DNA of 64,000 bases from Paraburkholderia youngii (lineage in GTDB: Bacteria; Pseudomonadota; Gammaproteobacteria; Burkholderiales; Burkholderiaceae), in the NCBI RefSeq assembly GCF_013366925.1, contig NZ_JAALDK010000001.1:2425089-2489088 (forward strand). The letters are read 5' to 3'. The notes below the pieces were generated by a model. That model searched no databases and was not told the origin of the DNA. It saw only the letters and a list, made by a program, of their open reading frames with translations. Positions 7,878 through 17,667 of this stretch are shown piece by piece. How positions within the stretch are numbered: position 1 is the stretch's first letter; every line of letters starts with the position of its first letter. A program made the position numbers and the translations under genes.

Positions 7878-8522
7878 GTGAATTCACACGCCGTCTACAC
7901 CATTCTCGATCTGATCGGCACCTTCGTATTCGCGATCAGCGGCGCGGTCGCCGCACGTCAACGACGGCTCGACCTGTTCGGCATCATCGTGATCGCCTTC
8001 ATGGTCGCGTGCGGCGGCGGCATCGTGCGCGACGTGTGCATCGGCGCGATCCCACCGGCGGGGCTGTCGAACTGGCGCTATCTGGCCACCGCGCTCGCAG
8101 CGTCCGCGGTGACGATTCTCGCGTATCCGCAGGTTCGCCGGCTGCGTCAGCCGGTGCTGTTCTTCGATGCGATCGGGCTCGGTCTGTTCGCGGTGTCGGG
8201 CGCGCAGAAAGCGCTCACGTATGGCCACAATGCCGAACTCGCGATCCTGCTCGGCGTCGTCAGCGCGGTGGGGGGCGGTGTGATGCGCGACGTCGTGCTC
8301 TCGCGCGTGCCAGCGATTCTCGAGCGCGAGATCTATGCGTCTGCCGCGCTGTTCGGCGCGGCGGTGCAGGTCGGCTTTTCGTATGCGGGCTGGACGGACT
8401 GGTGGACGCCGTGGTTCGCGACGTTGGCTTGCATGTTGGTGCGGCTCGCGTCGCTGCGCTACGGCTGGCGGCTCCCGGTCTTCCAGGGCAGACGCGCGGC
8501 CGAGACGCGCGACAATTCATAG
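7878..8522 (+). CDS. TRIC/UPF0126-family membrane protein (YadS-like)
   Basis: 214 residues from GTG 7878. The protein is two repeats of three transmembrane helices, each carrying the family signature: VACGGGIVRDVCIG (about residues 47-60) and SAVGGGVMRDVVLS (about 131-144). Bacterial members are inner-membrane channel or transporter proteins, some reported to move glycine. A charged tail follows the last helix. The stop is 10 bases from the convergent tadC stop. Confidence 0.9.
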   Translation: MNSHAVYTILDLIGTFVFAISGAVAARQRRLDLFGIIVIAFMVACGGGIVRDVCIGAIPPAGLSNWRYLATALAASAVTILAYPQVRRLRQPVLFFDAIGLGLFAVSGAQKALTYGHNAELAILLGVVSAVGGGVMRDVVLSRVPAILEREIYASAALFGAAVQVGFSYAGWTDWWTPWFATLACMLVRLASLRYGWRLPVFQGRRAAETRDNS

Positions 8523-8532
8523 CGGGCTGTGG

Positions 8533-9501
8533 TCATGCGCCGCCCGCCATGCTCGGCAGCAGATCGCGATAGATATGAATCATCGCGGGCCCCATCAGCA
8601 CGACCAGCAGCGCCGGAAAAATGCAGAACATCAGCGGAAACAGCAGCTTCAGCGCAATCTTCGCGGCCCGCTCCTCGGCGCGCATCCGGCGGCGCGTGCG
8701 CAGCGTATCGGACAGCACGCGCAACGACGCGCCGATGCTGGTGCCGAAGCGCTCGGCCTGGATCAGCATTGCACTGAACGAGTCGATGTCTTCCACACCG
8801 GTGCGCAGCGAAAAATTGCGCAGTGCCTTTTCCTTCGAGAAACCCGAGCGCATTTCGAGCAGCATCAGTTCGAGCTCGCTCGCGACCACCGCGCTGCGCA
8901 GGCGGATTTCCTCGCCGACTTTCATCAGCGACGCATCGAGGCCCAGCCCCGCTTCCACACATACGGTCAGCAGGTCGAGCGCATCGGGAAAGTCCTCGAC
9001 GATGCTGCGCTGGCGCGTTGCCGTGCAGCGCGACAGCACGACGTTCGGCAGGTAGCAGCCGAGCGCGGCCAGCACGACGAGCACGATCGCGCGTTCGAGC
9101 AGCGAGCTCGCGAATGACGAGCCGTACAGCGCGAGCATCGCCAGCAGCGGCAACGTCAGCGCGAGCGCGGTCTTCGCGGCCAGATAGATCGGCACGGCGT
9201 TGGCCGAGCGCCAGCCGGCGTTCATCAACTGCACGCGCAGCGCGGATTGCTCCCAGCCGTCCTTCGGCACCGACAGCTTCGAGATCGGCTGCGAGATCTC
9301 GACGAGCTTTTCGTACCACCGCGTCTGCGCGGCGGCGTCGAGTTGCTCCGGCGCCGGCACGGCATTCGCACCGCCCGCCTGCTCGATGCGGCGGCTCATG
9401 TCGCGCGGCGTGCTCAGATGCATCGCGCCGAACACGGCCGCGAAAACGATCGCGAATACGCCGGCGAGCAACAGAATCTGCGTGATGTTCAGTGTTTGCA
9501 T
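8533..9501 (-). CDS. tadC: TadC, inner-membrane platform protein of Tad/Flp pilus system
   Basis: 322 residues with a type II secretion F domain in the C-terminal half (LDLLTVCVEAGLGLDASLMK and ERFGTSIGASLRVLSDTLRT) and four hydrophobic segments, two near the N-terminus, one in the middle (about 130-155) and one at the end. TadC works with TadB as the membrane platform moved by the CpaF/TadA ATPase. AAGGA precedes the ATG. It is the last gene of the leftward cpaF-tadB-tadC set, 28 bases behind tadB. No TadD-like gene follows; the next gene is convergent. Confidence 0.9.
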   Translation of the reverse strand: MQTLNITQILLLAGVFAIVFAAVFGAMHLSTPRDMSRRIEQAGGANAVPAPEQLDAAAQTRWYEKLVEISQPISKLSVPKDGWEQSALRVQLMNAGWRSANAVPIYLAAKTALALTLPLLAMLALYGSSFASSLLERAIVLVVLAALGCYLPNVVLSRCTATRQRSIVEDFPDALDLLTVCVEAGLGLDASLMKVGEEIRLRSAVVASELELMLLEMRSGFSKEKALRNFSLRTGVEDIDSFSAMLIQAERFGTSIGASLRVLSDTLRTRRRMRAEERAAKIALKLLFPLMFCIFPALLVVLMGPAMIHIYRDLLPSMAGGA

Positions 9502-9529
9502 GGTCCTTCTCCGATGACCTCGAGCCCGC

Positions 9530-10507
9530 TCAAACGCGAATCTTCACGATGTGCCGCATCCACAGAATCCCGAACAGCATGGCGACGCTCGCCACCGCGA
9601 TCATCCTGACGCCCGCCGGGTCCCACCACAGCACGTTGAGGAACCCGGGGTTGATCGCCATCATCGCGCCGCCGACGCCGAACGGCAGCAGGCCGAGCAC
9701 CCACGCGGACATCCTGCCTTCGGCGGAGAGCACGCGAACCTTGTCGAACAGCTTGAAGCGGTCGCGGATCAGCGCGGTGATGCCGTCGAGCACTTCGGCG
9801 AGATTGCCGCCGGTCTCGCGCTGGATCACGACGGCGATCACGAAGTAGCGCAGATCGCGAATCGGCACACGGGTCGCGAGATTCGTCAGCGCCTCGCTGA
9901 TCGACACGCCGTAGTTGATCTCATCGAACACGATGCGGAACTCGCCGCTCATCGGCTCGGCGAACTCGGCGCCGACCATATCGATCGCGCCGGTGAACGC
10001 ATGGCCCGAGCGCAATGCTCGCGAGAGCATGTCGCAAACGTCCGGCAGTTGCCGTTCGAGCTGACGAATGCGCCGGTGGCGGCGCCGCTGCACGTAGACG
10101 ATCGGCAGCAACGCGCATAAAGCGGCGGCGCCGGTCGTGAAGACCCACGGCACCCTGAGGCTCGCGCCCACGATCAGCACGAATGGCGGCAACACCGCGC
10201 AGGTGCCGAAGAATCGGCCGACCGACCACGACAGCCCCGACTGCTGCAGAAACAGATCGAGCGCATGCACGCGCGGAATACGCAGCAGCAGCCGCGCGAG
10301 CACCGCCGACTCGGCCATCGTGCGTGTCTTCAGAATCGACAGACGCTGCCGGCTCATCGGGCCGCCGGCCGATACCGCGCGAATCCGCGCATCGACGCGG
10401 CGCGCGACCGGGCCGTGCCGGCTGTTCCAATACTCGTAGACGCCACCCGTCGCGAGCACCACGGCCGCGAACAGCAGAATGATCGACGCGTAGAAAATCG
10501 GGCTCAT
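9530..10507 (-). CDS. tadB: TadB, inner-membrane platform protein of Tad/Flp pilus system
   Basis: 325 residues from ATG 10507, which has AGGAG 7 bases upstream; an in-frame ATG further upstream lacks this. The first 25 residues form a membrane helix. The type II secretion F domain occupies about residues 170-300 (DVCDMLSRALRSGHAFTGAI, QRETGGNLAEVLDGITALIR). The pair of helices near 95-140 and the C-terminal ones match TadB topology. Confidence 0.9.
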   Translation of the reverse strand: MSPIFYASIILLFAAVVLATGGVYEYWNSRHGPVARRVDARIRAVSAGGPMSRQRLSILKTRTMAESAVLARLLLRIPRVHALDLFLQQSGLSWSVGRFFGTCAVLPPFVLIVGASLRVPWVFTTGAAALCALLPIVYVQRRRHRRIRQLERQLPDVCDMLSRALRSGHAFTGAIDMVGAEFAEPMSGEFRIVFDEINYGVSISEALTNLATRVPIRDLRYFVIAVVIQRETGGNLAEVLDGITALIRDRFKLFDKVRVLSAEGRMSAWVLGLLPFGVGGAMMAINPGFLNVLWWDPAGVRMIAVASVAMLFGILWMRHIVKIRV

Positions 10508-10559
10508 GCAAGTCTCCTGAAACACCGGGCAAGCGGTCTGTGCGCGTTGCCCGTGCACG

Positions 10560-11762
10560 TCATGTCGTTTCGAAGCGCCGCGCCGGATCGTAGATCTGCT
10601 CCGACGGCGCCACGCCGAATGCCTGCAAGCGCTCGGCGAATTTCGGCCGCACGCCGGTCGCGCAGAAATGGCCGCGCACGTTGCCCTTCGTATCGACGCC
10701 GGAGCGGCGGAACACGAAGATCTCCTGCATGTTGATCATGTCGCCCTCCATGCCGGTCAGCTCCGAAATGCTGACGATCTTGCGGCGGCCGTCGGTCAGA
10801 CGCGTGGCTTGCACGACCACCGAAATCGCCGACGAAATCTGCTGGCGCATCGTGCGTGTCGGCAGCGACAGGCCGCCGAGCGTCATCATGTTTTCGAGGC
10901 GCGTCAGCGCATCGCGCGGTGTGTTCGCGTGGATCGTCGACAGCGAGCCTTCGTGGCCGGTGTTCATCGCGTTCAGCATGTCGAGCGCTTCGGCGCCGCG
11001 CACCTCGCCGAGAATGATGCGGTCGGGGCGCATCCGCAGCGCGTTGCGCACCAGCGTGCGCTGCGTTATCTCGCCGCGTCCCTCGATGTTCGGCGAACGC
11101 GTCTCCAGCCGCAGCACGTGTTGCTGGCGCAGCTGCAGCTCGGCCGCGTCCTCGATCGTGACGATGCGCTCGTCGCCCGGAATGAATCCCGACAGCACGT
11201 TCAGCAGCGTGGTCTTGCCGCTGCCCGTGCCGCCCGACACGAGGATGTTCACCTTCGCGCGCGCGAGCGCGTCGAGCACTTCCGCCATCGGCGGCGTCAG
11301 GCTCTGCAATTCGATCAGGTCGGCAACCTGCAACGGATTCGCGGCGAAACGGCGAATCGACAGCAACGGACCGTCGATCGCGCAGGGCCGGATGATTGCG
11401 TTCACGCGCGAGCCGTCCGGCAGGCGTGCGTCGACCATCGGGCTCGATTCGTCGATATGGCGGCCGACGCCAGAGACGATCTTCTCGATGACCTTCATCA
11501 GATGCGCGTCGTCGTAGAAGGTCACCTCGGTCGCCTCCAGCCGGCCACGGCGCTCGACGTAGGTATGACGATGCGTGTTCACCAGGATGTCGGATACGGT
11601 CGGGTCGCGCAGCAGCACTTCGAGCGGACCGAAGCCGAACATTTCGTCGTGCACGTCGCCGACGAGTTGCCGGCGTTCGAGATCGTTGGCGGGCGCCTTC
11701 TGGTCTTCGAGAATGCGGCCGATCAGCGTCGCGATCTCCTGGCGGACCTGCTCGGGCGGCAT
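10560..11762 (-). CDS. cpaF: CpaF/TadA secretion ATPase
   Basis: 400 residues from ATG 11762. The hexameric ATPase powers Flp pilus or Tad secretion at the inner membrane. Visible motifs: Walker [14 protein letters not shown], Asp box region [12 protein letters not shown], Walker [13 protein letters not shown], His box [17 protein letters not shown], then [18 protein letters not shown]. The part before [10 protein letters not shown] is only about 40 residues, while typical CpaF proteins have about 60 more. An alternative GTG at 11810 overlaps the stop of the MFS gene (GTGA) and would add 16 residues; coupling makes it plausible. The catalytic core looks intact. Confidence 0.9.
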   Translation of the reverse strand: MPPEQVRQEIATLIGRILEDQKAPANDLERRQLVGDVHDEMFGFGPLEVLLRDPTVSDILVNTHRHTYVERRGRLEATEVTFYDDAHLMKVIEKIVSGVGRHIDESSPMVDARLPDGSRVNAIIRPCAIDGPLLSIRRFAANPLQVADLIELQSLTPPMAEVLDALARAKVNILVSGGTGSGKTTLLNVLSGFIPGDERIVTIEDAAELQLRQQHVLRLETRSPNIEGRGEITQRTLVRNALRMRPDRIILGEVRGAEALDMLNAMNTGHEGSLSTIHANTPRDALTRLENMMTLGGLSLPTRTMRQQISSAISVVVQATRLTDGRRKIVSISELTGMEGDMINMQEIFVFRRSGVDTKGNVRGHFCATGVRPKFAERLQAFGVAPSEQIYDPARRFETT

Positions 11763-11806
11763 CGGTTCTGGACCTATCGCTGAACGCGCAGCACGCGTAA
11801 CGCGGC

Positions 11807-13042
11807 TCACGCCGCGCGCAACGCCTTCTGACACGCCGCGAGTACCGCGCCGCCCGCCAGCAGCAGCGCCGAATACACGAGCCCGCGCGCGAGCCCGGCG
11901 CCATCCGACACCCAGCCGATCACCACCGGCCCGACGATCTGCCCGAATGCGAACACGATCGTGAAGGCGCTGATGCCCTTCGCCCAGTGGCTCGCGGGCA
12001 GATTGTGGCGCACGAACGCGGTCGTCGATGCGACCGCCGACAGGAACGTCGCGCCGAACAGCGTGCCCGAAACGAACGCGACCCACGGCTGCGTGAACAG
12101 CGCGGGCAGCAGCGTCGCGATCGCCAGCAGCGCGTTGAGCACGGCGAGCGCCTGGCCGCCGCGCATGCGATCGAGCAGCGTCGACCAGATCCGCGCCGAC
12201 ACCACGGTCGCGGCGCCGAGCAGCAGATAGAAGCCGGTGACGACCGCCGCGCTCATGCCGGCGTTGCGCAGAAGCGCGACGATGAACGTCATGTAGCCGA
12301 TATAGCCGACGCCGAACAGTCCGTAGCCCGCGAGCGCGGCTGCGAAGTGCGGCCAACCCGGCGCGGAAGTGGCGCCGGCTGCATGCGCGGCAGCCGCCGC
12401 GCTCATATGCGCGCGCTCGATTCTGCGCGACGCGCCGATCGCGACCGCGGCGAACAGCGCGCAGGCCGCCGCGAGCGCGAACCACGCGAACTGCCAGCCG
12501 TGGGCGGCGTCAACGATCGTCACCGGCACCAGCAACGACGACGCGACGATCCCCCAGCCGGTGCCCCCGTAATACAGACCGAGCACGAGCCCCGCGTCGC
12601 GCGGACGCGCCGACGCGAGCCGCGCCGCGAGCACGCCGCCGCCGATGAAGACCGCCGCGCTGCTCGCGCCAGTGATTACGCGCAGTGTCAGCAGCGCATC
12701 CGTGCTGGCGGTGACGCCGCTGCCGGCCATCAACAGCGCGGTCAGCACGCAACCGCCCGCGAACAGCGCGCCCGCCGACCAGCGGCGCGCGAGGCGCGGA
12801 AACACCAGCGCGCCGAGCAGATAGCCGAGCGCGTTCGCGGTGTTCATCGCGCCGGCCTGCGCGAAGCTCCAGCCGAGGTCGAGCTTCATCGACGGCAACA
12901 GCAGCGCGTAGGCGAAGCGCGCGAGGCCGAGCGCTGTTGCGCTGCCGAGCGATAGCGCGGCGGCCAGCAGCAGTGTCGGCAGACGGCGGGGGGTGATCGT
13001 GGTTGAAGCGTGCGATGCGGTGTCGGCGGAACGGAGGGACAT
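11807..13042 (-). CDS. MFS transporter, YbfB/YjiJ family
   Basis: 411 residues from ATG 13042. Twelve hydrophobic segments and the family signature [20 protein letters not shown] near the first helix identify the YbfB/YjiJ group of major facilitator transporters, whose substrates are poorly known. The stop overlaps a possible GTG start of cpaF, so it may share a transcript with the tad genes, an unusual neighbour for them. A longer in-frame extension upstream is open but has no helix or start signal. Confidence 0.85.
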   Translation of the reverse strand: MSLRSADTASHASTTITPRRLPTLLLAAALSLGSATALGLARFAYALLLPSMKLDLGWSFAQAGAMNTANALGYLLGALVFPRLARRWSAGALFAGGCVLTALLMAGSGVTASTDALLTLRVITGASSAAVFIGGGVLAARLASARPRDAGLVLGLYYGGTGWGIVASSLLVPVTIVDAAHGWQFAWFALAAACALFAAVAIGASRRIERAHMSAAAAAHAAGATSAPGWPHFAAALAGYGLFGVGYIGYMTFIVALLRNAGMSAAVVTGFYLLLGAATVVSARIWSTLLDRMRGGQALAVLNALLAIATLLPALFTQPWVAFVSGTLFGATFLSAVASTTAFVRHNLPASHWAKGISAFTIVFAFGQIVGPVVIGWVSDGAGLARGLVYSALLLAGGAVLAACQKALRAA

Positions 13043-13197
13043 GGACGGACGGACCTGAACGAGAACGCTGCGAGCCGGTTCTGATTGGATGATGAGTCGG
13101 ACGAATGCGGCAGATTGCCATGATAGCCGGGAGAGACGTTTCGGCTTGACGGTTAGTTGCAGTTGTGACCGAGCGCGAGCGCGCGCACGGCTGCATC

Positions 13198-13444
13198 CGA
13201 ACACGACGCTGCGCAAGCGCCTGCGTAGCGCGTTGCGCGATACGTCGGTCGATATCGATGAGCGGTTGCTGTGGTCGGATGAAGCCGCAAGCTTCTCGCT
13301 CGAACTCGCGAGGCATGACAAGTGGCAGTTGCTCGATCTGCCGATGGGCGGCAAGGTTCGCGCGGCGGCAACGGTCGCGCAGCCGGTGAAAGGTGTCGAT
13401 GATCGGCTGGCCGAAGAGGACGGCGCGCGAGCGCTTCGAGCGCT
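13198..13444 (+). pseudogene. Possible decayed coding fragment, unknown
   Basis: Between the MFS and rpiR genes the plus strand reads TLRKRLRSALRDTSVDIDER and LLWSDEAASFSLELARHDKW with codon usage like real genes (G/C at third positions), but there is no start signal and the frame runs antisense into rpiR. I do not recognise the family. It could be the tail of a lost gene or chance. Confidence 0.3.
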
Positions 13445-14308
13445 CTACCCGCCCGCCCCTTCCGGCTCATGCGGCACGAGCCGAGCTTTCGCGTGGCGCA
13501 TCTTTTCCAGCGTCTCGGGCCCGGCCTTCAGCGCGACGCCGATCGCGAGCGCATCCATGATGCACAGATGCACGAGCCGCGATACGCCCGGCGTATTCGG
13601 ATCGATCGGACTCGCCACGCGCAGCAGCAGCGGAATATCGACGAGCCATGCGAGCCGCGAGCCGACGTTGGTCAGCGCGATCGTCGTCGCGCCGCGCTCC
13701 TTCGCGATCTGGATGCTTTCGTTGACTTCGACGCTGCGCCCCGAATGCGAGATCGCAAACGCGACATCGCCCGGCTCCATCAGGCCCGCGTAAAGACGCT
13801 GCAAATGACCATCTGTGAAAGCGGCCGCCGCGATGTCGATGCGCAAGAACCGCAGCGCCGCATCCTGCGCGACGAGCCCGGAACCTGAACCCACGCCGAA
13901 GAAAAACACCCGCCGGGCGCTCACGAGCGCCGCGATCGCGCTTTCGACCACCGCAGGATCGAGCGCGCCGCGCGCATGCGTGATGCCGTCGATCGCCGCT
14001 TCCCCGACCTTGTCCATCAAGGTCTGCACGTCGTCGTCGCGCGCGACCGCGGTCGACGCATACGGCAAGCCGCCCGCCACGCTTTGCGCGAGCTGCATCT
14101 TGAAGTCGCGCAGACCGTGCGCACCGATCGCGCGGCAAAAACGCGTGACGGAAGGCTCGGACACGTCGGCGCGCTGCGCGAGATCGGTGATGCTCGCGCG
14201 CATCGCGAAGTCGACGTCGGCAAGCACCATGTCGGCGACCTTGCGCTCGGCGGGCCGCAGACTCGCGAGTGCGTTGCGGATATGGGGAATCAAGTTCGGT
14301 GCGGACAC
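13445..14308 (-). CDS. MurR/RpiR-family transcriptional regulator (HTH + SIS)
   Basis: 287 residues from GTG 14308 with AAGGA at 14316-14320. Residues 1-75 are the RpiR winged helix (ASITDLAQRADVSEPSVTRF). Residues about 125-260 are a sugar-isomerase (SIS) domain that binds phosphosugars (VFFFGVGSGSGLVAQDAALR, AISHSGRSVEVNESIQIAKE). It is the last gene of the leftward SDR-ATPase-rpiR group and probably controls the sugar/polyol ABC genes. The IS5-family element lies between it and the ATPase gene, only 2 bases upstream of the ribosome binding site, so native read-through is probably lost. Confidence 0.92.
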   Translation of the reverse strand: MSAPNLIPHIRNALASLRPAERKVADMVLADVDFAMRASITDLAQRADVSEPSVTRFCRAIGAHGLRDFKMQLAQSVAGGLPYASTAVARDDDVQTLMDKVGEAAIDGITHARGALDPAVVESAIAALVSARRVFFFGVGSGSGLVAQDAALRFLRIDIAAAAFTDGHLQRLYAGLMEPGDVAFAISHSGRSVEVNESIQIAKERGATTIALTNVGSRLAWLVDIPLLLRVASPIDPNTPGVSRLVHLCIMDALAIGVALKAGPETLEKMRHAKARLVPHEPEGAGG

Positions 14309-14322
14309 CCGGTGTTCCTTAG

Positions 14323-15674
14323 CAGGCTGTTGAATTTGGATCCCGTGTAAACGGGGTTTGAAGGACGGGCGTTATGGATATCGTGTTCATGATCTTTGGC
14401 AGCGGATGCGATGCGCGGAATGGACGAGATGCAGGAACCCCTGTTCACGACGGTCAAGCTCGAGGACTTCGTCCCGGCAGATCACCCGTTGCGACCGATC
14501 CGGTTGCTGGTGAATGATGCGTTGAAACGGCTCAACGGGCTGTTCAGCGTCATCTACGCGGACACCGGTCGTGCCTCGATTGCGCCTGAGAAGCTGATGC
14601 GGGCGCTGCTGTTGCAGGTGTTCTACTCCGTACGCAGCGAGCGCATGCTGATGGAGCAGATGCGCTACAACCTGCTGTTCCGCTGGTTTGTCGGGCTGGC
14701 GATTGAGGACGCCGTGTGGGACCACTCGGTGTTCTCGAAGAACCGCGACCGGCTTCTGGAGCATGAAGTCGTGGAAGCGTTCTTCACCGAAGTCATGAGC
14801 CTGGCGGACAAGCGGGGCTTGCTGTCGAGAGAGCATTTCTCGGTGGACGGCACGCTGATTCAGGCGTGGGCCAGTCACAAAAGCTTCCGCCGCAAGGACG
14901 GCCCGGACGATGGTCCGCCAGCCGGCGGTGGCCGCAACGCCGACACCGACTGGAAAGGCGAGCGACGTAGCAATGCCACGCACGAGTCGACTACTGATCC
15001 GGAGGCGCGATTGTTCAAGAAGAGCCACAAGAGCCCGGCCATCCTGTGCTACCACGGGCACATCCTGATGGAGAATCGCTCGGGGCTGGTGGTCGGCGCC
15101 GTGGTTAGTCACGCAGATGGTTTTGCCGAGCGGGCCAGCGCATTGCAATTGCTCGATTGCGTGCCAGGTACTCATGCGAAGACAGTTGGCGCCGACAAGG
15201 CGTATGACACCCGTGACTTCGTGAACGATTGCCGCGCTCGCAACGTGACACCGCATGTCGCGCGCAACGATGAGCGTTGGGGCGGCAGCGCCATCGACGG
15301 TCGCACTTCGCGGCATGCGGGCTACCGGACTAGCCAGATCATCCGCAAACGAATCGAAGAGCATTTCGGCTGGGGCAAAACCATCGGGCGGATCCGGCAG
15401 ACGGTCTATCGCGGCCTCAAGCGCGTCGACCAGCACTTCAAGCTGACGATGGTTGCGAGCAATCTGACCCGCATGGCCCGAATGCCAGGGATGGTGCCGC
15501 GAGGAGCGACGCGATGAGCCGCCAATGCGCGAAGACTGCGCGCCAGACGAGCCGCATGCGTGCGCCTGCCCCGCGCAGATCGCGCGGTGAACCGTTAATT
15601 CAGCGCAATATCGCACGCGCAAGTCTCCTGAACATAGCTTCGGTCGTCATGACGGGGCGCTTTTCAACAGCCTG
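14323..15674 (+). mobile_element. IS5-family insertion sequence, copy 1
   Basis: 1352 bp, ended by perfect 12-bp inverted repeats CAGGCTGTTGAA / TTCAACAGCCTG and flanked on both sides by TTAG (14319-14322 and 15675-15678), the 4-bp YTAR duplication expected of the IS5 group. It contains one transposase gene. An identical copy in the same orientation lies at 42491-43842. Removing it joins the ATPase gene to rpiR with about 70 bp between them. Confidence 0.95.
14411..15517 (+). CDS. IS5-family transposase (copy 1)
   Basis: 368 residues from ATG 14411; a TTG at 14396 would add five. The DDE catalytic residues appear in FSVDGTLIQAW (first Asp), VGADKAYDTRDF (second Asp) and the Y-R-E-K-type helix YRTSQIIRKRIEEHFGWGK (Glu). 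An N-terminal DUF772-like domain (SIAPEKLMRALLLQVFYSVR) is present. Length and motifs are complete, so the element may be active. Confidence 0.93.
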   Translation: MRGMDEMQEPLFTTVKLEDFVPADHPLRPIRLLVNDALKRLNGLFSVIYADTGRASIAPEKLMRALLLQVFYSVRSERMLMEQMRYNLLFRWFVGLAIEDAVWDHSVFSKNRDRLLEHEVVEAFFTEVMSLADKRGLLSREHFSVDGTLIQAWASHKSFRRKDGPDDGPPAGGGRNADTDWKGERRSNATHESTTDPEARLFKKSHKSPAILCYHGHILMENRSGLVVGAVVSHADGFAERASALQLLDCVPGTHAKTVGADKAYDTRDFVNDCRARNVTPHVARNDERWGGSAIDGRTSRHAGYRTSQIIRKRIEEHFGWGKTIGRIRQTVYRGLKRVDQHFKLTMVASNLTRMARMPGMVPRGATR

Positions 15675-15734
15675 TTAGGGGCTGTTTCATATGGTTCCGC
15701 GTCGCTCGCAGTTTCTTCGCTTCAATCGGCCTGA

Positions 15735-16817
15735 TCAAACCAGCCTGCGTCCACTCTCCGTATCGAACAGATGAATGTGTTCGGCCGGCAGACGCAGCGC
15801 AACGCGCTGACCGGGCTCGATCTTCGAGCGTTCGCGCGTTGTCACGCACCACGCGGAGCCGCCTATTTTCCCGTACAAGTGCGTCTCGGCGCCAGTTGGC
15901 TCGATCACTTCGACGTCGAGCGCGGCATCCGGTATCTGCGCCGTGATCTCGATGTGCTCGGGCCGCACGCCGAGCGTGGCCTGCGCACCGACCACGGCCG
16001 ACGCAGGCGTGCTTTCGAGCGCGACCTCGCTGCCGTCCGCGAGCTTCAATGCGAGGCCCGCACCCTGGGTGCGAGTGACGATCACGCCCTCGACGAAATT
16101 CATCGACGGCGAGCCGAGGAAGCTCGCGACGAACAGATTCGCCGGCCGGTCATAGAGTTCGAGCGGACGGCCGATCTGCTCGATCCGTCCCGCGTTCATC
16201 ACGACGATGCGATCGGCCATCGTCATTGCTTCGATCTGATCGTGCGTGACGTAGATCACCGTGTTCTTCAAGCGCTGATGCAGCGCCTTGATTTCGGTGC
16301 GCATCTGCACGCGCAGCTTTGCGTCGAGATTCGACAGCGGCTCGTCGAACAGGAACAGCGACGGCTCGCGCACCACCGCGCGGCCCATCGCGACACGTTG
16401 CCGCTGACCACCCGACAGCGCGCGCGGCAAACGGTCCAGATAGCCGCTGAGGTTCAGCATCTTCGCGGCCGCATCGATGCGCGGCTTGTATTTCTCCGAC
16501 GACTCTTTGCGGATTCTCGGACCGAACGCGATGTTTTCATACACCGACAGATGCGGATACAGCGCGTAGCTCTGGAACACCATCGAGATATTGCGCTGCT
16601 GCGGCGCGAGCGTATTCGCGCGCGTGCCGCCGATCATCAGATCGCCGCCGCTGATTTCCTCGAGCCCGGCCACCATCCGCATCAGCGTGCTCTTGCCGCA
16701 GCCTGACGGACCGACCAGCACGACGAACTCGCCGTCGTCGATGTCGAGATCGATGCCATGCACGACCTGGGTGTCGCCATAGCGTTTGAAGATGCCGCTC
16801 AGTTGCACTGCTGCCAT
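15735..16817 (-). CDS. Sugar/polyol ABC transporter ATPase (UgpC/MalK family)
   Basis: 360 residues. Walker A GPSGCGKST (residues about 37-45), Q-loop MVFQSYALYPH, signature LSGGQRQRVAMGRAVV, Walker B LFLFDEPLSNLD, and His switch VIYVTHDQIEAMT. The C-terminal OB-fold regulatory domain (about 240-360) is typical of CUT1-family ATPases that energise MalFG-type permeases. The partner binding protein and permeases lie divergently at 17988-21131. Gene order on the minus strand is SDR, this gene, [IS], rpiR. Confidence 0.93.
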   Translation of the reverse strand: MAAVQLSGIFKRYGDTQVVHGIDLDIDDGEFVVLVGPSGCGKSTLMRMVAGLEEISGGDLMIGGTRANTLAPQQRNISMVFQSYALYPHLSVYENIAFGPRIRKESSEKYKPRIDAAAKMLNLSGYLDRLPRALSGGQRQRVAMGRAVVREPSLFLFDEPLSNLDAKLRVQMRTEIKALHQRLKNTVIYVTHDQIEAMTMADRIVVMNAGRIEQIGRPLELYDRPANLFVASFLGSPSMNFVEGVIVTRTQGAGLALKLADGSEVALESTPASAVVGAQATLGVRPEHIEITAQIPDAALDVEVIEPTGAETHLYGKIGGSAWCVTTRERSKIEPGQRVALRLPAEHIHLFDTESGRRLV

Positions 16818-16881
16818 GCTGTCCTCATCGTCTTGCTGCGTGTTGTATTGCGGGTGTCGTAATGCGCGCGCCGTGCGTGGC

Positions 16882-17667
16882 TCAGAACGACTCGAGCGTC
16901 AGCTCCTGCGCCATTAGCCGGTTGCCCGCCATCAAGCCGCCATCGACCGGCAATGCGACTCCGGTGATCACGCGCGCTTGCGGCGACGCGAGAAACAGCA
17001 CCGCATCGGCGATGTCGTCGGGCGTCGCGAAGTCGCACAACGGGTACCACTTCTTCAGTTCCTCGAACACCTGCGGATTCTTGTCGACGCGGGCCTGCCA
17101 CGCCTGCGTCTTCACAGTGCCCGGGCATACGATGTTCGCGCGAATGCCATAGCGGCCCAGCTCGATCGCGAGCGCCTTCGTATAGCTGATGAGGCCGGCT
17201 TTCGCGGCGCTATATGCCGGGTGACCGAGCGCCGCGAGACCGTTCACCGAGCCGATCAGCACGAGCGCGCCGCGCTGCCGTTCGATCATCGACGCGCGCA
17301 CCGCCTCGACCGTGTGATACGTGCCGTTCAGATTCAGATGGATGTCGCGCTGCCAGCTCGCGGCGTCGGTAGTCGCGAGCGACGCGCCGAGCGCCGCGCC
17401 CGCGTTCGCGACCAGCACGTCGACCGGTCCGCGCTGCGCGACCGCCGCGGCCACCGCTTGCTGCACCGCGGCGGCGTCGCCGAGATCGACCGCGACCGGC
17501 ACGATTTTGACTGCGCCCTGTCGTGCGCCGAGTCGCGCGCTCAGCGCTTGCAGCGCTGCCGCGTCGATGTCGAGCGCGAGCACGGTGTCGCCCGCCGCCA
17601 CGAAGCGCTCGCATAACACGCTGCCGATACCGCCGCATGCGCCGGTTACCAATACGACACGATCCAT
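16882..17667 (-). CDS. Short-chain dehydrogenase/reductase
   Basis: 261 residues from ATG 17667, preceded by GAGGA. NAD(P)-binding motif VTGACGGIG (residues about 7-15), NAG motif VLVANAGAA, catalytic Ser in LIGSVNG, YSAAK (Tyr/Lys), and a C-terminal PVDGGL. An acidic ALDID after beta-2 suggests NAD preference. Its place in a sugar/polyol ABC locus suggests oxidation of a polyol or sugar taken up by that transporter; the exact substrate is not visible. Confidence 0.88.
   Translation of the reverse strand: MDRVVLVTGACGGIGSVLCERFVAAGDTVLALDIDAAALQALSARLGARQGAVKIVPVAVDLGDAAAVQQAVAAAVAQRGPVDVLVANAGAALGASLATTDAASWQRDIHLNLNGTYHTVEAVRASMIERQRGALVLIGSVNGLAALGHPAYSAAKAGLISYTKALAIELGRYGIRANIVCPGTVKTQAWQARVDKNPQVFEELKKWYPLCDFATPDDIADAVLFLASPQARVITGVALPVDGGLMAGNRLMAQELTLESF

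Noticed and set aside
10560..12485. CpaF as a 641-residue protein
   Set aside because: The extra upstream part is the MFS gene read in another frame; the family similarity begins after 11762.
14387..15622. 411-codon minus-strand frame in the IS (also at 42555-43790)
   Set aside because: Antisense to the transposase, whose DDE motifs are clear on the plus strand.
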